From Oscillospiraceae bacterium (GTDB lineage Bacteria; Bacillota; Clostridia; Oscillospirales; Ruminococcaceae), in contig JAFTXQ010000013.1 in assembly GCA_017461565.1 (NCBI GenBank), positions 62,001 through 126,000 on the forward strand: a DNA stretch of 64,000 bases, in the 5' to 3' direction. Positions 18,476-25,789 of this stretch are shown piece by piece; position 1 is the stretch's first letter; each line of letters opens with the position of its first letter. The notes under the pieces were generated by a model, which saw only the letters and a program-made list of their open reading frames with translations, was not told the origin of the DNA and did no database searches. A program made the translations under genes and the position numbers.

Positions 18476-19660
18476 TTATTCTTCGGTAGCAACAGCCTCA
18501 GCGTCTTCATCGTACTCAGGCTCGGGGAGCTCGATCACCTCAAGATCCTCGGGAGTAACCTTGCTCTCAGCCTTGATGTCGATCTTGAAGCCTGTCAGCT
18601 TAGCCGCAAGCCATGCATTCTGACCCTTGTTGCCGATAGCAAGCGAGAGCTGATTATCGGGAACGATAGCCTTGCAGGCACGCACTGCGGGATTGTTGAT
18701 AACTACCTGTGTTACCTCTGCGGGCTTGAGGGCCTGCTTGATGAACTCCTCGGGATCCTCACTGTAAAGAACGACATCGATCTTCTCACCCTTGATCTCC
18801 TTTGTCACAGCAGTGATACGGCTCTTCTGGGGACCGATGCAGGTACCGACAGCGTCAACATTGGGATCGTTGCTGATAACAGCGATCTTGGAGCGTGAGC
18901 CGGGCGCACGGCTGATGGACTTGATCTCAACAGTGCCGTCATAGATCTCGGGGCACTCAAGCTCGAACAGGCGCTTGATAAGACCCTTATCGGTTCTTGT
19001 GATCCTGAGGGACTGCTTCTTTGCGCCCTCCTTATATTCTCTGGAAACACCTGTGATATATACCTTTATTACCTGACCCTCTACCAGTGTCTCACCGGGG
19101 ATCTGGTCGTTTCTCATCAGAAGCGTTTCGTTCTTGTTCACTTCAATAGTTGCATGGCCTGTCTTAGGCTCTACACGGGTAACAAGTGCGGATACCGCCT
19201 CGTTCTCGTACATTCCCCACATCTCGGAGAGCTGCTGGCGCTCTACATCACGGAAGCCCTGCTTGATAAGGTCCTTTGCGTTCTTTGCGGCAATTCTCTT
19301 GAACTCGTGAGTGTCGATGGGGCAGCGGACGAAATCGCCCACCTGGAGAGTAGGATCGATCTTTCTGGCCTCCTCCAGAACGATCTCGGTCTCGGGATCG
19401 TAAAGCGTATCGACCACCTCGATTATCTCCTTGAGGACGCTTACATCGAATATCTGCTTTTCAAGGTCGATATTTACCTGAACCGCATCGCTCTCCTTGT
19501 CCTCGATATGGAGATTGGTCTTAAGGCTCTTTTCAATAGCGCTCTTGATCTTCGTAACGAACACATCGGGGTCGATGCCCTTTTCCGCCGCAAGATCAGC
19601 CAGTGCGTTGAAAAACTCGCCTATCTCGTTTTCCTTTGGTGCTACCTTTTTCTTAGCCAT
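18476..19660 (-). CDS. nusA: Transcription termination/antitermination factor NusA
   Basis: 394 aa: N-terminal RNA polymerase-binding domain, S1 domain (about residues 135-200), then two KH domains (the GTCIGPQKSRI and LAIGNKGQNAWLAAKLTG blocks). It ends in a short acidic tail without the extra C-terminal repeats of enterobacteria, as is normal for Firmicutes. 20 nt downstream of rimP in the same operon. Confidence 0.95.
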   Translation of the reverse strand: MAKKKVAPKENEIGEFFNALADLAAEKGIDPDVFVTKIKSAIEKSLKTNLHIEDKESDAVQVNIDLEKQIFDVSVLKEIIEVVDTLYDPETEIVLEEARKIDPTLQVGDFVRCPIDTHEFKRIAAKNAKDLIKQGFRDVERQQLSEMWGMYENEAVSALVTRVEPKTGHATIEVNKNETLLMRNDQIPGETLVEGQVIKVYITGVSREYKEGAKKQSLRITRTDKGLIKRLFELECPEIYDGTVEIKSISRAPGSRSKIAVISNDPNVDAVGTCIGPQKSRITAVTKEIKGEKIDVVLYSEDPEEFIKQALKPAEVTQVVINNPAVRACKAIVPDNQLSLAIGNKGQNAWLAAKLTGFKIDIKAESKVTPEDLEVIELPEPEYDEDAEAVATEE

Positions 19661-19680
19661 TTTCTGTTACTCCTTCTTTA

Positions 19681-20172
19681 TTAAATATCATAGTTATCAA
19701 AATCATCATAATTTATTCCCGAGATATCGGTTACAGCCAGTGCGACCTCTCCGAAATCACCGTTCACAGTGATATTGTTGCCGTCAAAATCTGCAAGCAC
19801 ACCGCTGAAAGCCTTGGAGGGCGCCCCCTCGACAAGCTTGTAGGTCTTGACCTTCACCTTTTTACCGACAGAAAGCGTAAGCTGCGCAAGACGGCGTATA
19901 GGTCTTTCAAGACCTGCCGAGCCGATCTCAACATAATCCACCTTATCGATGAAATCCTGCTTGTCGATCACCTCGTTGATAAGTCCGTCAATGGACTCGC
20001 AGTCATCAATGGAGATACCCTCCGCTCTGTCAATGAATACCCTGAGATACCACTTTGCGCCCTCTTTAACGAACCACACATCCCATAAAACAAAGCCGTG
20101 TGACTCGACAATAGGACGTACAGCAGCCTCTGCCGCAGCCTCTACCGTGCTGAAGCCCTTTGCTAAAGCCAT
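19681..20172 (-). CDS. rimP: Ribosome maturation factor RimP
   Basis: 163 aa starting MALAKGFSTVEAAAEAAVRP at 20172; AAAGGGG lies 8 nt upstream. A longer in-frame ORF to 20238 has no ribosome binding site and runs into the leader hairpin. RVFIDRAEGISIDDCESI and the VEIGSAGLERPIRR block are the RimP signatures. Assists 30S assembly. First gene of the large translation operon. Confidence 0.92.
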   Translation of the reverse strand: MALAKGFSTVEAAAEAAVRPIVESHGFVLWDVWFVKEGAKWYLRVFIDRAEGISIDDCESIDGLINEVIDKQDFIDKVDYVEIGSAGLERPIRRLAQLTLSVGKKVKVKTYKLVEGAPSKAFSGVLADFDGNNITVNGDFGEVALAVTDISGINYDDFDNYDI

Positions 20173-20224
20173 TGAATAACCCCTTTCACTGATTTTTTCA
20201 GGCGTTTTTTCCCAATTAAAACTT

Positions 20225-20250
20225 AAAGACCGGAGCAAGCCCCAGTCTTT
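20225..20250 (-). promoter_or_regulatory. Leader hairpin upstream of rimP
   Basis: On the minus strand AAAGACTGGGGC and GCTCCGGTCTTT form a stem-loop, followed by AAGTTTTAATT. Similar short hairpins precede rimP in many Clostridia; it may act as an attenuator of the operon. Confidence 0.6.
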
Positions 20251-20269
20251 AGTCTAATCTATTGTATGT

Positions 20270-20298
20270 ATTATAACACTATTTAAAAATAAAATCAA
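20270..20298 (-). promoter_or_regulatory. Promoter of the rimP-gltX operon
   Basis: Minus-strand TTGATT (20293-20298) and TATAAT (20270-20275), spacer 17 bp. The AT-rich stretch upstream (20299-20340) could act as an UP element. Apart from this promoter and the leader hairpin, I see nothing else in 20173-20517. Confidence 0.75.
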
Positions 20299-20517
20299 GT
20301 AGTTTTTTAAAAAAAGTTGAATTTTATTAGATGTTATGATAAATTATAATTATAAGCGCAAAAGCATAATTAGCATTACACAAGGGTCAATTGTATCAAT
20401 AATGACAAATAAACGAAAACAAATCTTTCAAAAACAAACCGTGGATGTCACATATCGGAGCGTTATACAATACAATATAATCAAGGAATGAACTTCATCA
20501 GCAAAGGAGTGATTCAA

Positions 20518-20763
20518 ATGTTCAGCAACCGAACACCAGACGGCAGGAACAACATATGTGGCGTTAAGGTCGCTAAGCTGCGCAAAAACCTTAAGATATC
20601 CCAGCGTGAGCTTGCGGACAGGCTGCAGCTGATCGAGCTTGACATCGACAAGAACGCTGTACAGCGCATTGAATCCGGACAGAGATTCGTAACAGACATC
20701 GAGCTTATCTCACTTGCTAAGGTGTTTTCCGTAAGTATCGAAGAGCTGCTCAACAGGGATTGA
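20518..20763 (+). CDS. Small XRE-family HTH regulator (81 aa)
   Basis: A single HTH_3 domain: VAKLRKNLKISQRELADRLQ and AVQRIESGQRFVTDIELISLAKVFSVSIEELL. The start at 20518 is chosen because AAAGGAG lies 10 nt before it; the in-frame ATG at 20488 precedes that site. Stand-alone chromosomal gene, convergent with corA and sharing a bidirectional terminator. Target unknown. Confidence 0.85.
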   Translation: MFSNRTPDGRNNICGVKVAKLRKNLKISQRELADRLQLIELDIDKNAVQRIESGQRFVTDIELISLAKVFSVSIEELLNRD

Positions 20764-20798
20764 GTCTACTCTTTTTATGAAAACTGATCAAACACACG

Positions 20799-20827
20799 AA
20801 AACGGCGGTTATAATGACCGCCGTTTT
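20799..20827. terminator. Bidirectional terminator between the XRE gene and corA
   Basis: AAAACGGCGGT pairs with ACCGCCGTTTT around loop TATAATG; T-tracts follow in both directions. Confidence 0.85.
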
Positions 20828-20829
20828 AG

Positions 20830-21780
20830 TTATTTGAATTTTTGAGTGAAATTGATAAATAATCCTACCAGTACAGACAACCCGAGACTCAGCACCAGAG
20901 GAAACCATACATTAGCCAGAGGCAGACCGCCTGCATTCTCGTTGATATTCATTCCGTAGAAGCTAAACACTATCGTCGGCACTGCAATTATTATCGTAAA
21001 TGTCGTCATGCGCTTCATGACGATGTTGAGATTGTTTGAAATGATGCTTGCAGTAGTATCCATCGTACTTTTCAGGATGTTTGTATAGATACTTGTCATC
21101 TCTATCGCCTGCTTTACCTCGATGATAACATCGTCCAGAAGATCCTGATCCTCTTCATACAGCTTCAGATATCTTCCCCTCATCAGCTTATTGAGGATTG
21201 TCTCATTGGATTTCAGCGAGGTGGAAAAATAGACAAGCGACTTTTCAAGTCCATGCAGCTGCAACAGTCCCTTATTCTGCATCGATTTGTACAGCTTGCC
21301 CTCAACGAAATTGGACAGCTTGTCTATCTGCTTTAAGTATTGCAGATATCGTGCTGCGATCCTCAGCAGGATAGTAAACACAAATCTGGTCTTGAAATGC
21401 GGGCATACGCCCTTGACTACTCCCTTTGAAATATCATCTATGATAGGGTTTTCCTTGGCACTTACCGTCACGACATTATCAGAAGTCACAATAATGCCCA
21501 TAGGCGTTGTGAAATACTGAAGCGTATGATCCGGGCTGTTATCGATATTATCGGCAACAGGATAGTCCACAACTATCAATGTGACACCGTCATCCGACTC
21601 GATACGTGAAGGCTCCTCCTCATCCAGTGCGGCACGAATATAGTCACGGTCTATACCAAGATCCTCTTCAAGGGCCGATATCTCTGTTTCAGTAGGGTTG
21701 ACCACTGATATCCAGCTTCCCTGCTCTGCCGTTTCTATCTCACACAGGCGGTTTTCAATATTTTTGTAATATCTGATCAA
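20830..21780 (-). CDS. corA: CorA-family magnesium/cobalt channel
   Basis: 316 aa with a TTG start at 21780 chosen because AAGGAG lies 8 nt upstream (an in-frame GTG at 21789 overlaps that site). The long cytoplasmic funnel domain is followed by two C-terminal membrane helices. The pore signature GMN is in FSFYGMNINENAG, followed by the second helix and a basic tail (NFTQKFK). Forms a pentameric inner-membrane Mg2+ channel. Preceded by a 34-codon leader ORF in the same transcript. Confidence 0.9.
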   Translation of the reverse strand: MIRYYKNIENRLCEIETAEQGSWISVVNPTETEISALEEDLGIDRDYIRAALDEEEPSRIESDDGVTLIVVDYPVADNIDNSPDHTLQYFTTPMGIIVTSDNVVTVSAKENPIIDDISKGVVKGVCPHFKTRFVFTILLRIAARYLQYLKQIDKLSNFVEGKLYKSMQNKGLLQLHGLEKSLVYFSTSLKSNETILNKLMRGRYLKLYEEDQDLLDDVIIEVKQAIEMTSIYTNILKSTMDTTASIISNNLNIVMKRMTTFTIIIAVPTIVFSFYGMNINENAGGLPLANVWFPLVLSLGLSVLVGLFINFTQKFK

Positions 21781-21800
21781 AAAAATCACTCCTTGCTTTT

Positions 21801-21905
21801 TTACGCAAAGAAGCTCACTGCGAAGAACATGAATCCATCCACAGAAGCTTCGTATGCAAATTTCACTGACAGTCTACTTCGTGCCTGCCCGGGGTCTGCA
21901 TTCAT
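21801..21905 (-). CDS. Leader peptide ORF upstream of corA (34 aa)
   Basis: AAAGGGTGGTGAGAAC places a good ribosome binding site before ATG 21905. The ORF encodes MNADPGQARSRLSVKFAYEA and 14 further residues ending FFAVSFFA, and stops 20 nt before the corA start. It lies in the corA leader downstream of the promoter (21944-21972). Its position and proline near the start recall leader peptides that sense ions or translation speed, but it could also be a stand-alone small protein. It resembles no family whose function I know. Confidence 0.5.
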   Translation of the reverse strand: MNADPGQARSRLSVKFAYEASVDGFMFFAVSFFA

Positions 21906-21943
21906 GTTCTCACCACCCTTTTCTCAGATAATAATACATTATT

Positions 21944-21972
21944 ATTTTATCACACTGTTCACGAAAAAACAA
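21944..21972 (-). promoter_or_regulatory. Promoter of the corA transcript
   Basis: Minus-strand TTGTTT (21967-21972) and TAAAAT (21944-21949), spacer 17 bp. It gives a leader of about 150 nt that contains the small ORF. Confidence 0.55.
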
Positions 21973-22037
21973 GCGTTTTTATCGAAATATTACAATATTT
22001 TTTGCTGCAGTTATACCAGAACGGCATAAAATAAAAA

Positions 22038-22072
22038 TTCCGCTGAACCTCATTCCGATAAGGTTCAGCGGA
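22038..22072 (-). terminator. Terminator of tRNA-Ser
   Basis: TTCCGCTGAACCT pairs with AGGTTCAGCGGAA; on the minus strand it is followed by TTTTTATTTTA. Confidence 0.85.
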
Positions 22073-22076
22073 ACAC

Positions 22077-22165
22077 TGGCGGAGACGGCGAGATTCGAAC
22101 TCGCGGGGGATCGCTCCCTAACTGATTTCGAGTCAGCCCCGTTATGACCACTTCGATACGTCTCC
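22077..22165 (-). tRNA. tRNA-Ser (anticodon CGA)
   Basis: Minus-strand GGAGACG...CGTCTCCG forms the acceptor stem. The long variable arm typical of tRNA-Ser is present, the T-loop reads GAGTTCGAATC, and the anticodon loop CTCGAAA gives CGA. The CCA end is encoded (22077-22079). Own promoter at 22181-22209. Confidence 0.95.
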
Positions 22166-22180
22166 AGATCAACAAGATAT

Positions 22181-22209
22181 ATTATATAGCATTTCTACTA
22201 TTTTGTCAA
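22181..22209 (-). promoter_or_regulatory. Promoter of tRNA-Ser
   Basis: Minus-strand TTGACA (22204-22209) and TATAAT (22181-22186), spacer 17 bp: full consensus. Confidence 0.9.
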
Positions 22210-22271
22210 GTATAAGTCAAAGAAAAACCACATACTGCATATAAAAAAATAATCTTTTTTCAAAAAAACAC

Positions 22272-22300
22272 TTGACAAAGCAAAACCCTTGTGATATAAT
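22272..22300 (+). promoter_or_regulatory. Promoter of tRNA-Arg
   Basis: TTGACA (22272-22277) and TATAAT (22295-22300), spacer 17 bp: full consensus, 24 bp before the tRNA. Confidence 0.9.
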
Positions 22301-22323
22301 ATATGAGTGCTTAAGAGCAACAT

Positions 22324-22400
22324 GCGCCAGTAGCTCAGCTGGATAGAGTACTTGGCTACGAACCAAGGGGTCAGGGGTTCGAATCCCTTCTGGCGTGCCA
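22324..22400 (+). tRNA. tRNA-Arg (anticodon ACG), integration target
   Basis: A 77-nt cloverleaf with acceptor GCGCCAG/CTGGCGT, anticodon loop CTACGAA (ACG), T-loop GGTTCGAATCC and encoded CCA. The 3' 45 nt are duplicated at 44667-44711, marking it as the attachment site of the element to its right. The gene is intact because the element supplies an identical 3' half. Confidence 0.96.
22356..22400 (+). repeat. attL (tRNA-Arg 3' half)
   Basis: 45 bp, from the anticodon (CTACGAACC...) to CCA, identical to 44667-44711. The following terminator hairpin is also nearly duplicated to about 22443, so the direct repeat is about 88 bp with a few mismatches. Confidence 0.92.
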
Positions 22401-22402
22401 TG

Positions 22403-22439
22403 AAAAACCGCTTAACCATCAGGGTTAAGCGGTTTTTTG
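22403..22439 (+). terminator. Terminator of tRNA-Arg
   Basis: AACCGCTTAACC pairs with GGTTAAGCGGTT, followed by TTTTGTTTT. A near-identical copy lies after attR. Confidence 0.9.
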
Positions 22440-22471
22440 TTTTATATAGGAATTTTCGAAACGCCCGTTTT

Positions 22472-22489
22472 GGGTACAATTCGGGTACA
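22472..22489 (+). repeat. Possible integrase arm-type sites, left end of element 1
   Basis: GGGTACA occurs twice with 11-bp spacing (22472, 22483). The same heptamer recurs just inside the right end (44533, 44545, inverted at 44554). Paired short repeats inside both ends fit arm-binding sites of a tyrosine integrase. Confidence 0.5.
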
Positions 22490-22632
22490 CTTATCAGTTT
22501 TTTTTATATTTATTATTAATATTGTATTGAATAATTCAGGTATTAACTCTGAAATTATCAGTATTCTTATTTATATATTATCTCCATGTAGCTATATAAG
22601 CTACCCGATTAATTATCGGATCATAGAACGTT

Positions 22633-22663
22633 CCCCTGGGTTTAACGGCTCAGGGGATTTTTC
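22633..22663 (+). terminator. Terminator-like hairpin before the amidoligase cassette
   Basis: CCCCTG pairs with CAGGGG, followed by ATTTTTCTG, 21 nt upstream of the DUF960 start. It could stop transcription entering from the tRNA or act as an attenuator. Confidence 0.5.
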
Positions 22664-22683
22664 TGTTTATGGAGGTAAACGAC

Positions 22684-22980
22684 ATGGCACAAAAAATCAA
22701 CAATCAGCACTACTGTACCAAAGGCATCTCAGAGCGACTCCCTATCATGACGCAGGTTATTTTGTGGGAGCTTATTCAGTCCATGGAAGTCGAGGAGCAG
22801 GATTACTTGCAGGTATTCACGCTCTCTGTCGAGAACGGACAGCAGAAGATCCTGCACGAACAGGAGTTCCCCGAATACTCAAAGGAGCATCTGTTTCCCA
22901 GCACTGATCCTATTACAGGCAAGATATTCGTCATTGACGAAGAGACCCATTCCACCATGCTTTTTGCTGAAGAATATTAA
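22684..22980 (+). CDS. DUF960 family protein
   Basis: 98 aa starting MAQKINNQHYCTKGISERLP. GGAGG lies 8 nt upstream; an in-frame ATG at 22669 overlaps the site. The pattern 'T.GI..R.P...Q.ILWELI' followed by 'DYLQVFTL' and 'Q.I.HEQE.PEY' is that of DUF960, a small cytoplasmic family of unknown function common in Firmicutes mobile elements. First gene of a four-gene run whose spacing (12, 2 and -1 nt) indicates one transcript with the amidoligase, amidotransferase and recombinase. Confidence 0.8.
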   Translation: MAQKINNQHYCTKGISERLPIMTQVILWELIQSMEVEEQDYLQVFTLSVENGQQKILHEQEFPEYSKEHLFPSTDPITGKIFVIDEETHSTMLFAEEY

Positions 22981-22992
22981 GGAGGTACTACT

Positions 22993-24105
22993 ATGCAAAA
23001 CGATATCATTTTCTGCGACCGCTGCGGATGCGAACTCACAAGAGATTCTGTTCACTATTTTGAGGATGAATACTTTTGCTCGGAATGTCTTGACGATGCA
23101 ACGGTCATCTGTAACCACTGCGGCGAAAGAATCTGGGATGACGATAATAACGGTACGGACTCATTTCCGCTCTGTCAGAGATGCTACGATAATCATTACA
23201 CCACTTGCGAAGATTGTGGCAGAGTAATTCACTATGATGACTGCAATTATCTTTATGACGATGATGACATCGCCTACTGTTATGATTGCTACAATCGTCA
23301 TAACAACGGACCTATCCGCGACTACAGCTATAAACCCGATCCCGAGTTCTACGGCGAGGGCGATCGCTATTTCGGTGTGGAGCTTGAGGTCGATGAGGGC
23401 GGTAAGATCGGAGACAACGCGCAGGCGCTCATTGACCTTGCAAATGTGCTGTCTGAGCACATCTACATTAAGTCCGATGGTAGTCTGAACGACGGCATGG
23501 AGATTGTTACACATCCCATGACACTTGATTACCATAGGACAACTATGCCGTGGGAGCGGCTCTGTGGCAAAGCAATTCATCTTCGCTACAAGAGCCATAA
23601 GACAACAACCTGCGGTTTGCATATTCATGTCAACCGCACCGCATTTGGCGAGACCCGAGAGGAGCAGGATGAAGCTATCTCTCGGGTTTTGTATTTTGTG
23701 GAGCATCATTGGGCGGAGCTTCTGAAATTCAGCCGCCGCACCGAGTACGCAATGAACAAATGGGCGGCTCGATACGGCTACAAGCACGACCCGAAAGAGA
23801 TTATGGAGAACGCTAAAAAGGGCGGCAACGGAAGATACGCTTGTGTAAACATCACAAACTGGAACACGATTGAATTTCGTATGTTCCGTGGCACGCTAAA
23901 AGCGAATACCATCATTGCAACTCTCGAGCTTGTTGACAAGGTGTGCGACCTTGCTCTGTACTTGACCGACAAAGAGATTGCCAACGTCAGCTGGACGACC
24001 TTTGTCAAGACGCTCGACGCTACAAAGCATAAGGAGCTGATAGCTTATCTCAAAGAACGCCAGCTGTATGTCAACGACCCAATCGACTTTATGGAGGATG
24101 ATTAA
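22993..24105 (+). CDS. Amidoligase (COOH-NH2 ligase superfamily) with N-terminal zinc-binding region
   Basis: 370 aa. Residues 1-100 hold repeated CxxC pairs (for example CDRCGC, CSECLD, CNHCGE, CQRCYD, CEDCGR, CYDCY), suggesting several zinc ribbons or LIM-like knuckles. From residue 127 (YFGVELEVDEG) the glutamine-synthetase-like amidoligase domain follows: SDGSLNDGMEIVTHP (161-175), CGLHIHVNR (207-215) and IEFRMFRG (293-300). Family knowledge: such ligases form amide bonds ATP-dependently, often with a linked class-II amidotransferase, on peptides or proteins not yet identified. The next gene is exactly such an amidotransferase. The substrate is unknown; the zinc region could bind a protein or nucleic-acid target. 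Confidence 0.85.
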   Translation: MQNDIIFCDRCGCELTRDSVHYFEDEYFCSECLDDATVICNHCGERIWDDDNNGTDSFPLCQRCYDNHYTTCEDCGRVIHYDDCNYLYDDDDIAYCYDCYNRHNNGPIRDYSYKPDPEFYGEGDRYFGVELEVDEGGKIGDNAQALIDLANVLSEHIYIKSDGSLNDGMEIVTHPMTLDYHRTTMPWERLCGKAIHLRYKSHKTTTCGLHIHVNRTAFGETREEQDEAISRVLYFVEHHWAELLKFSRRTEYAMNKWAARYGYKHDPKEIMENAKKGGNGRYACVNITNWNTIEFRMFRGTLKANTIIATLELVDKVCDLALYLTDKEIANVSWTTFVKTLDATKHKELIAYLKERQLYVNDPIDFMEDD

Positions 24106-24107
24106 TT

Positions 24108-25103
24108 ATGTGCGCTATATTTGGACTTATCGACTACCGAAACTATTTCACCAAGCACCAACGCGAAAAGGTCTTAAAGGTGCTTTCAAAGGAATGCGAG
24201 GTCAGAGGTACTGACGCTACTGGCTTTGCATATATCCACGACAACAAGCTCTCCATTTTCAAGAGACCTCTTGCCGCTCATAAAATGAGGCTCCGTCTAC
24301 CCTTTGAGAGCAACATCGTTATGGGACACACTCGCATGGCTACCCAGGGCAACAAGTTTGAGAACTACAATAACCACCCGTTTTCGGGGTGTTGCGGTAT
24401 GACAGACTTTGCCCTTGCTCACAACGGAGTGCTTCACAATGACGAGAAACTCCGCAAGGAGTTGAATCTTCCTGCCACAAAGATAGCGACCGACAGCTAC
24501 ATTGCAGTTCAGTTGCTTGAACAGAAAGACACCCTCGACTTCACAACCATTGCAGAAATGGCTGAACAGCTCGAGGGGTCTTTTACTATTACGGTGTTAG
24601 ACATAGCTCGCAATATGTATTTCATAAAGGGTGACAATCCGCTTGCGCTGTATCATTTCGAGAAGGAAGGTTTCTATATCTACGCAAGCACCGCCGCTAT
24701 CCTGGATTGTGCGCTTATAACACTCGGGCTTGTGACGAAATTCTACACCGAGATCGATGCTAAATGCGGAGATATCCTGCGAATCTCTCCTGATGGCGAG
24801 CTTACTTCAGCCAAGTTCAATACCGCCAAACTGGAAGCCCTTGACTATTATTACAGCTACCGACCGTATTGGTGGACACACGCTGAACCTGAGGACTACG
24901 CTGAGTGGTTCGAGAGCGCTGCTGTAAAAGAGCTTAAGCAGTTTGCGAGCTACATCGGCATTGCTGAGAAAGACATAGACCTGCTCCTTGAATACGGCTA
25001 CACCGTCGATGATGTCGAGGATTTGCTTTACATCCCCGAGGGTGTGGAAACAGCCGTCGAGGAAATACTTTGCGAATATGCTTACTGCGGAGGTGAATGG
25101 TAA
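24108..25103 (+). CDS. Class-II glutamine amidotransferase
   Basis: 331 aa Ntn-hydrolase. The product begins MCAIFGLIDY, so removal of Met1 exposes the catalytic cysteine. MGHTRMATQG (about residue 73), NNHPF and FALAHNGVLHND are the glutamine-binding and oxyanion motifs. There is no synthase domain; instead a C-terminal region of about 100 residues of unknown function. Two nt after the amidoligase, so it probably supplies ammonia, or a gamma-glutamyl transfer step, to that reaction. Confidence 0.88.
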   Translation: MCAIFGLIDYRNYFTKHQREKVLKVLSKECEVRGTDATGFAYIHDNKLSIFKRPLAAHKMRLRLPFESNIVMGHTRMATQGNKFENYNNHPFSGCCGMTDFALAHNGVLHNDEKLRKELNLPATKIATDSYIAVQLLEQKDTLDFTTIAEMAEQLEGSFTITVLDIARNMYFIKGDNPLALYHFEKEGFYIYASTAAILDCALITLGLVTKFYTEIDAKCGDILRISPDGELTSAKFNTAKLEALDYYYSYRPYWWTHAEPEDYAEWFESAAVKELKQFASYIGIAEKDIDLLLEYGYTVDDVEDLLYIPEGVETAVEEILCEYAYCGGEW

Positions 25104-25651
25104 TGCGAAACTTCGTGTTCGGGTATGCGCGAGTCTCGACGGAACAGCAGAATCTTGACCGTCAGATTGATATGCTCAAAAAGTACGGCGTTGACCACAT
25201 CTACAACGAGAAGATGACTGGCACAAAGCGCAATCGACCTGAGCTTGAAAAGCTCCTGGAGCGCCTGATTGAGGGGGACACCGTAGTAGTGGAGTCCCTC
25301 TCCCGTCTGGGAAGAAGCACAAAAGACCTCATCTGGCTGATGGAGACATTCAACGGTCGTGGTGTCAATCTGGTTTCGCTGAAAGAGTCCATTGACACTA
25401 CTTCTAGCACTGGAAAACTACTATTCACACTGATGTCAGCTCTGGCGCAGTTCGAGCGTGATGTCCTTGCCGATAGAACAAAAGAAGGGCTTGCCGCTGC
25501 GAGAGCAAGAGGGCGCAAAGGCGGGAGACCTGCTGCTGATAAAGAAGCAGTCCGAAAGGCTGTAAGACTTTACAAGACTGGAGAATATACTGTTAAGGAG
25601 ATTGCGGAGCTAACAGGTGTCAGAAAAACTACGCTGTACAAGAATCTATGA
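25103..25651 (+). CDS. Serine recombinase (resolvase/invertase family)
   Basis: 182 aa. The catalytic serine is in GYARVSTEQQNLDRQ, followed by ESLSRLGRSTKDL and ALAQFERDVLADRTKEGLAAARARGRKGGRP, then a Hin-type C-terminal HTH (EYTVKEIAELTGVRKTTLYK). Start 25103 is favoured because GGAGG lies 9 nt upstream; the ATG at 25097 is too close. Overlaps the amidotransferase stop by 1 nt (TAATG). It may resolve dimers of the element or invert a segment; I did not find paired crossover sites. Confidence 0.92.
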   Translation: MRNFVFGYARVSTEQQNLDRQIDMLKKYGVDHIYNEKMTGTKRNRPELEKLLERLIEGDTVVVESLSRLGRSTKDLIWLMETFNGRGVNLVSLKESIDTTSSTGKLLFTLMSALAQFERDVLADRTKEGLAAARARGRKGGRPAADKEAVRKAVRLYKTGEYTVKEIAELTGVRKTTLYKNL

Positions 25652-25658
25652 TTATAAT

Positions 25659-25693
25659 GCAGAGCTGCTTTGTGCGGCTCTGCTATTATTTTT
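25659..25693 (+). terminator. Terminator of the amidoligase-recombinase operon
   Basis: GCAGAGC pairs with GCTCTGC, followed by TATTATTTTTTG. Confidence 0.8.
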
Positions 25694-25716
25694 TGCAAAT
25701 TATCTTATGTTTTTTG

Positions 25717-25745
25717 TTGAAATAGTACGCAAAATATGTTATAAT
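25717..25745 (+). promoter_or_regulatory. Promoter of the type I restriction-modification operon
   Basis: TTGAAA (25717-25722) and TATAAT (25740-25745), spacer 17 bp, 44 bp before hsdM. Confidence 0.75.
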
Positions 25746-25789
25746 ATTTATGTATGCCTTTTTTCTAAATATGTGAACGGAGAATAGAA

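Noticed and set aside
21790-21950. M-box type riboswitch in the corA leader
   Set aside because: I could not recognise the conserved M-box blocks, and the leader is better explained by a small ORF.
22198-22479. Minus-strand frame running through tRNA-Arg
   Set aside because: It includes the antisense of the tRNA (typical ...RQKGFEPLTPW... artefact) and is not a gene.
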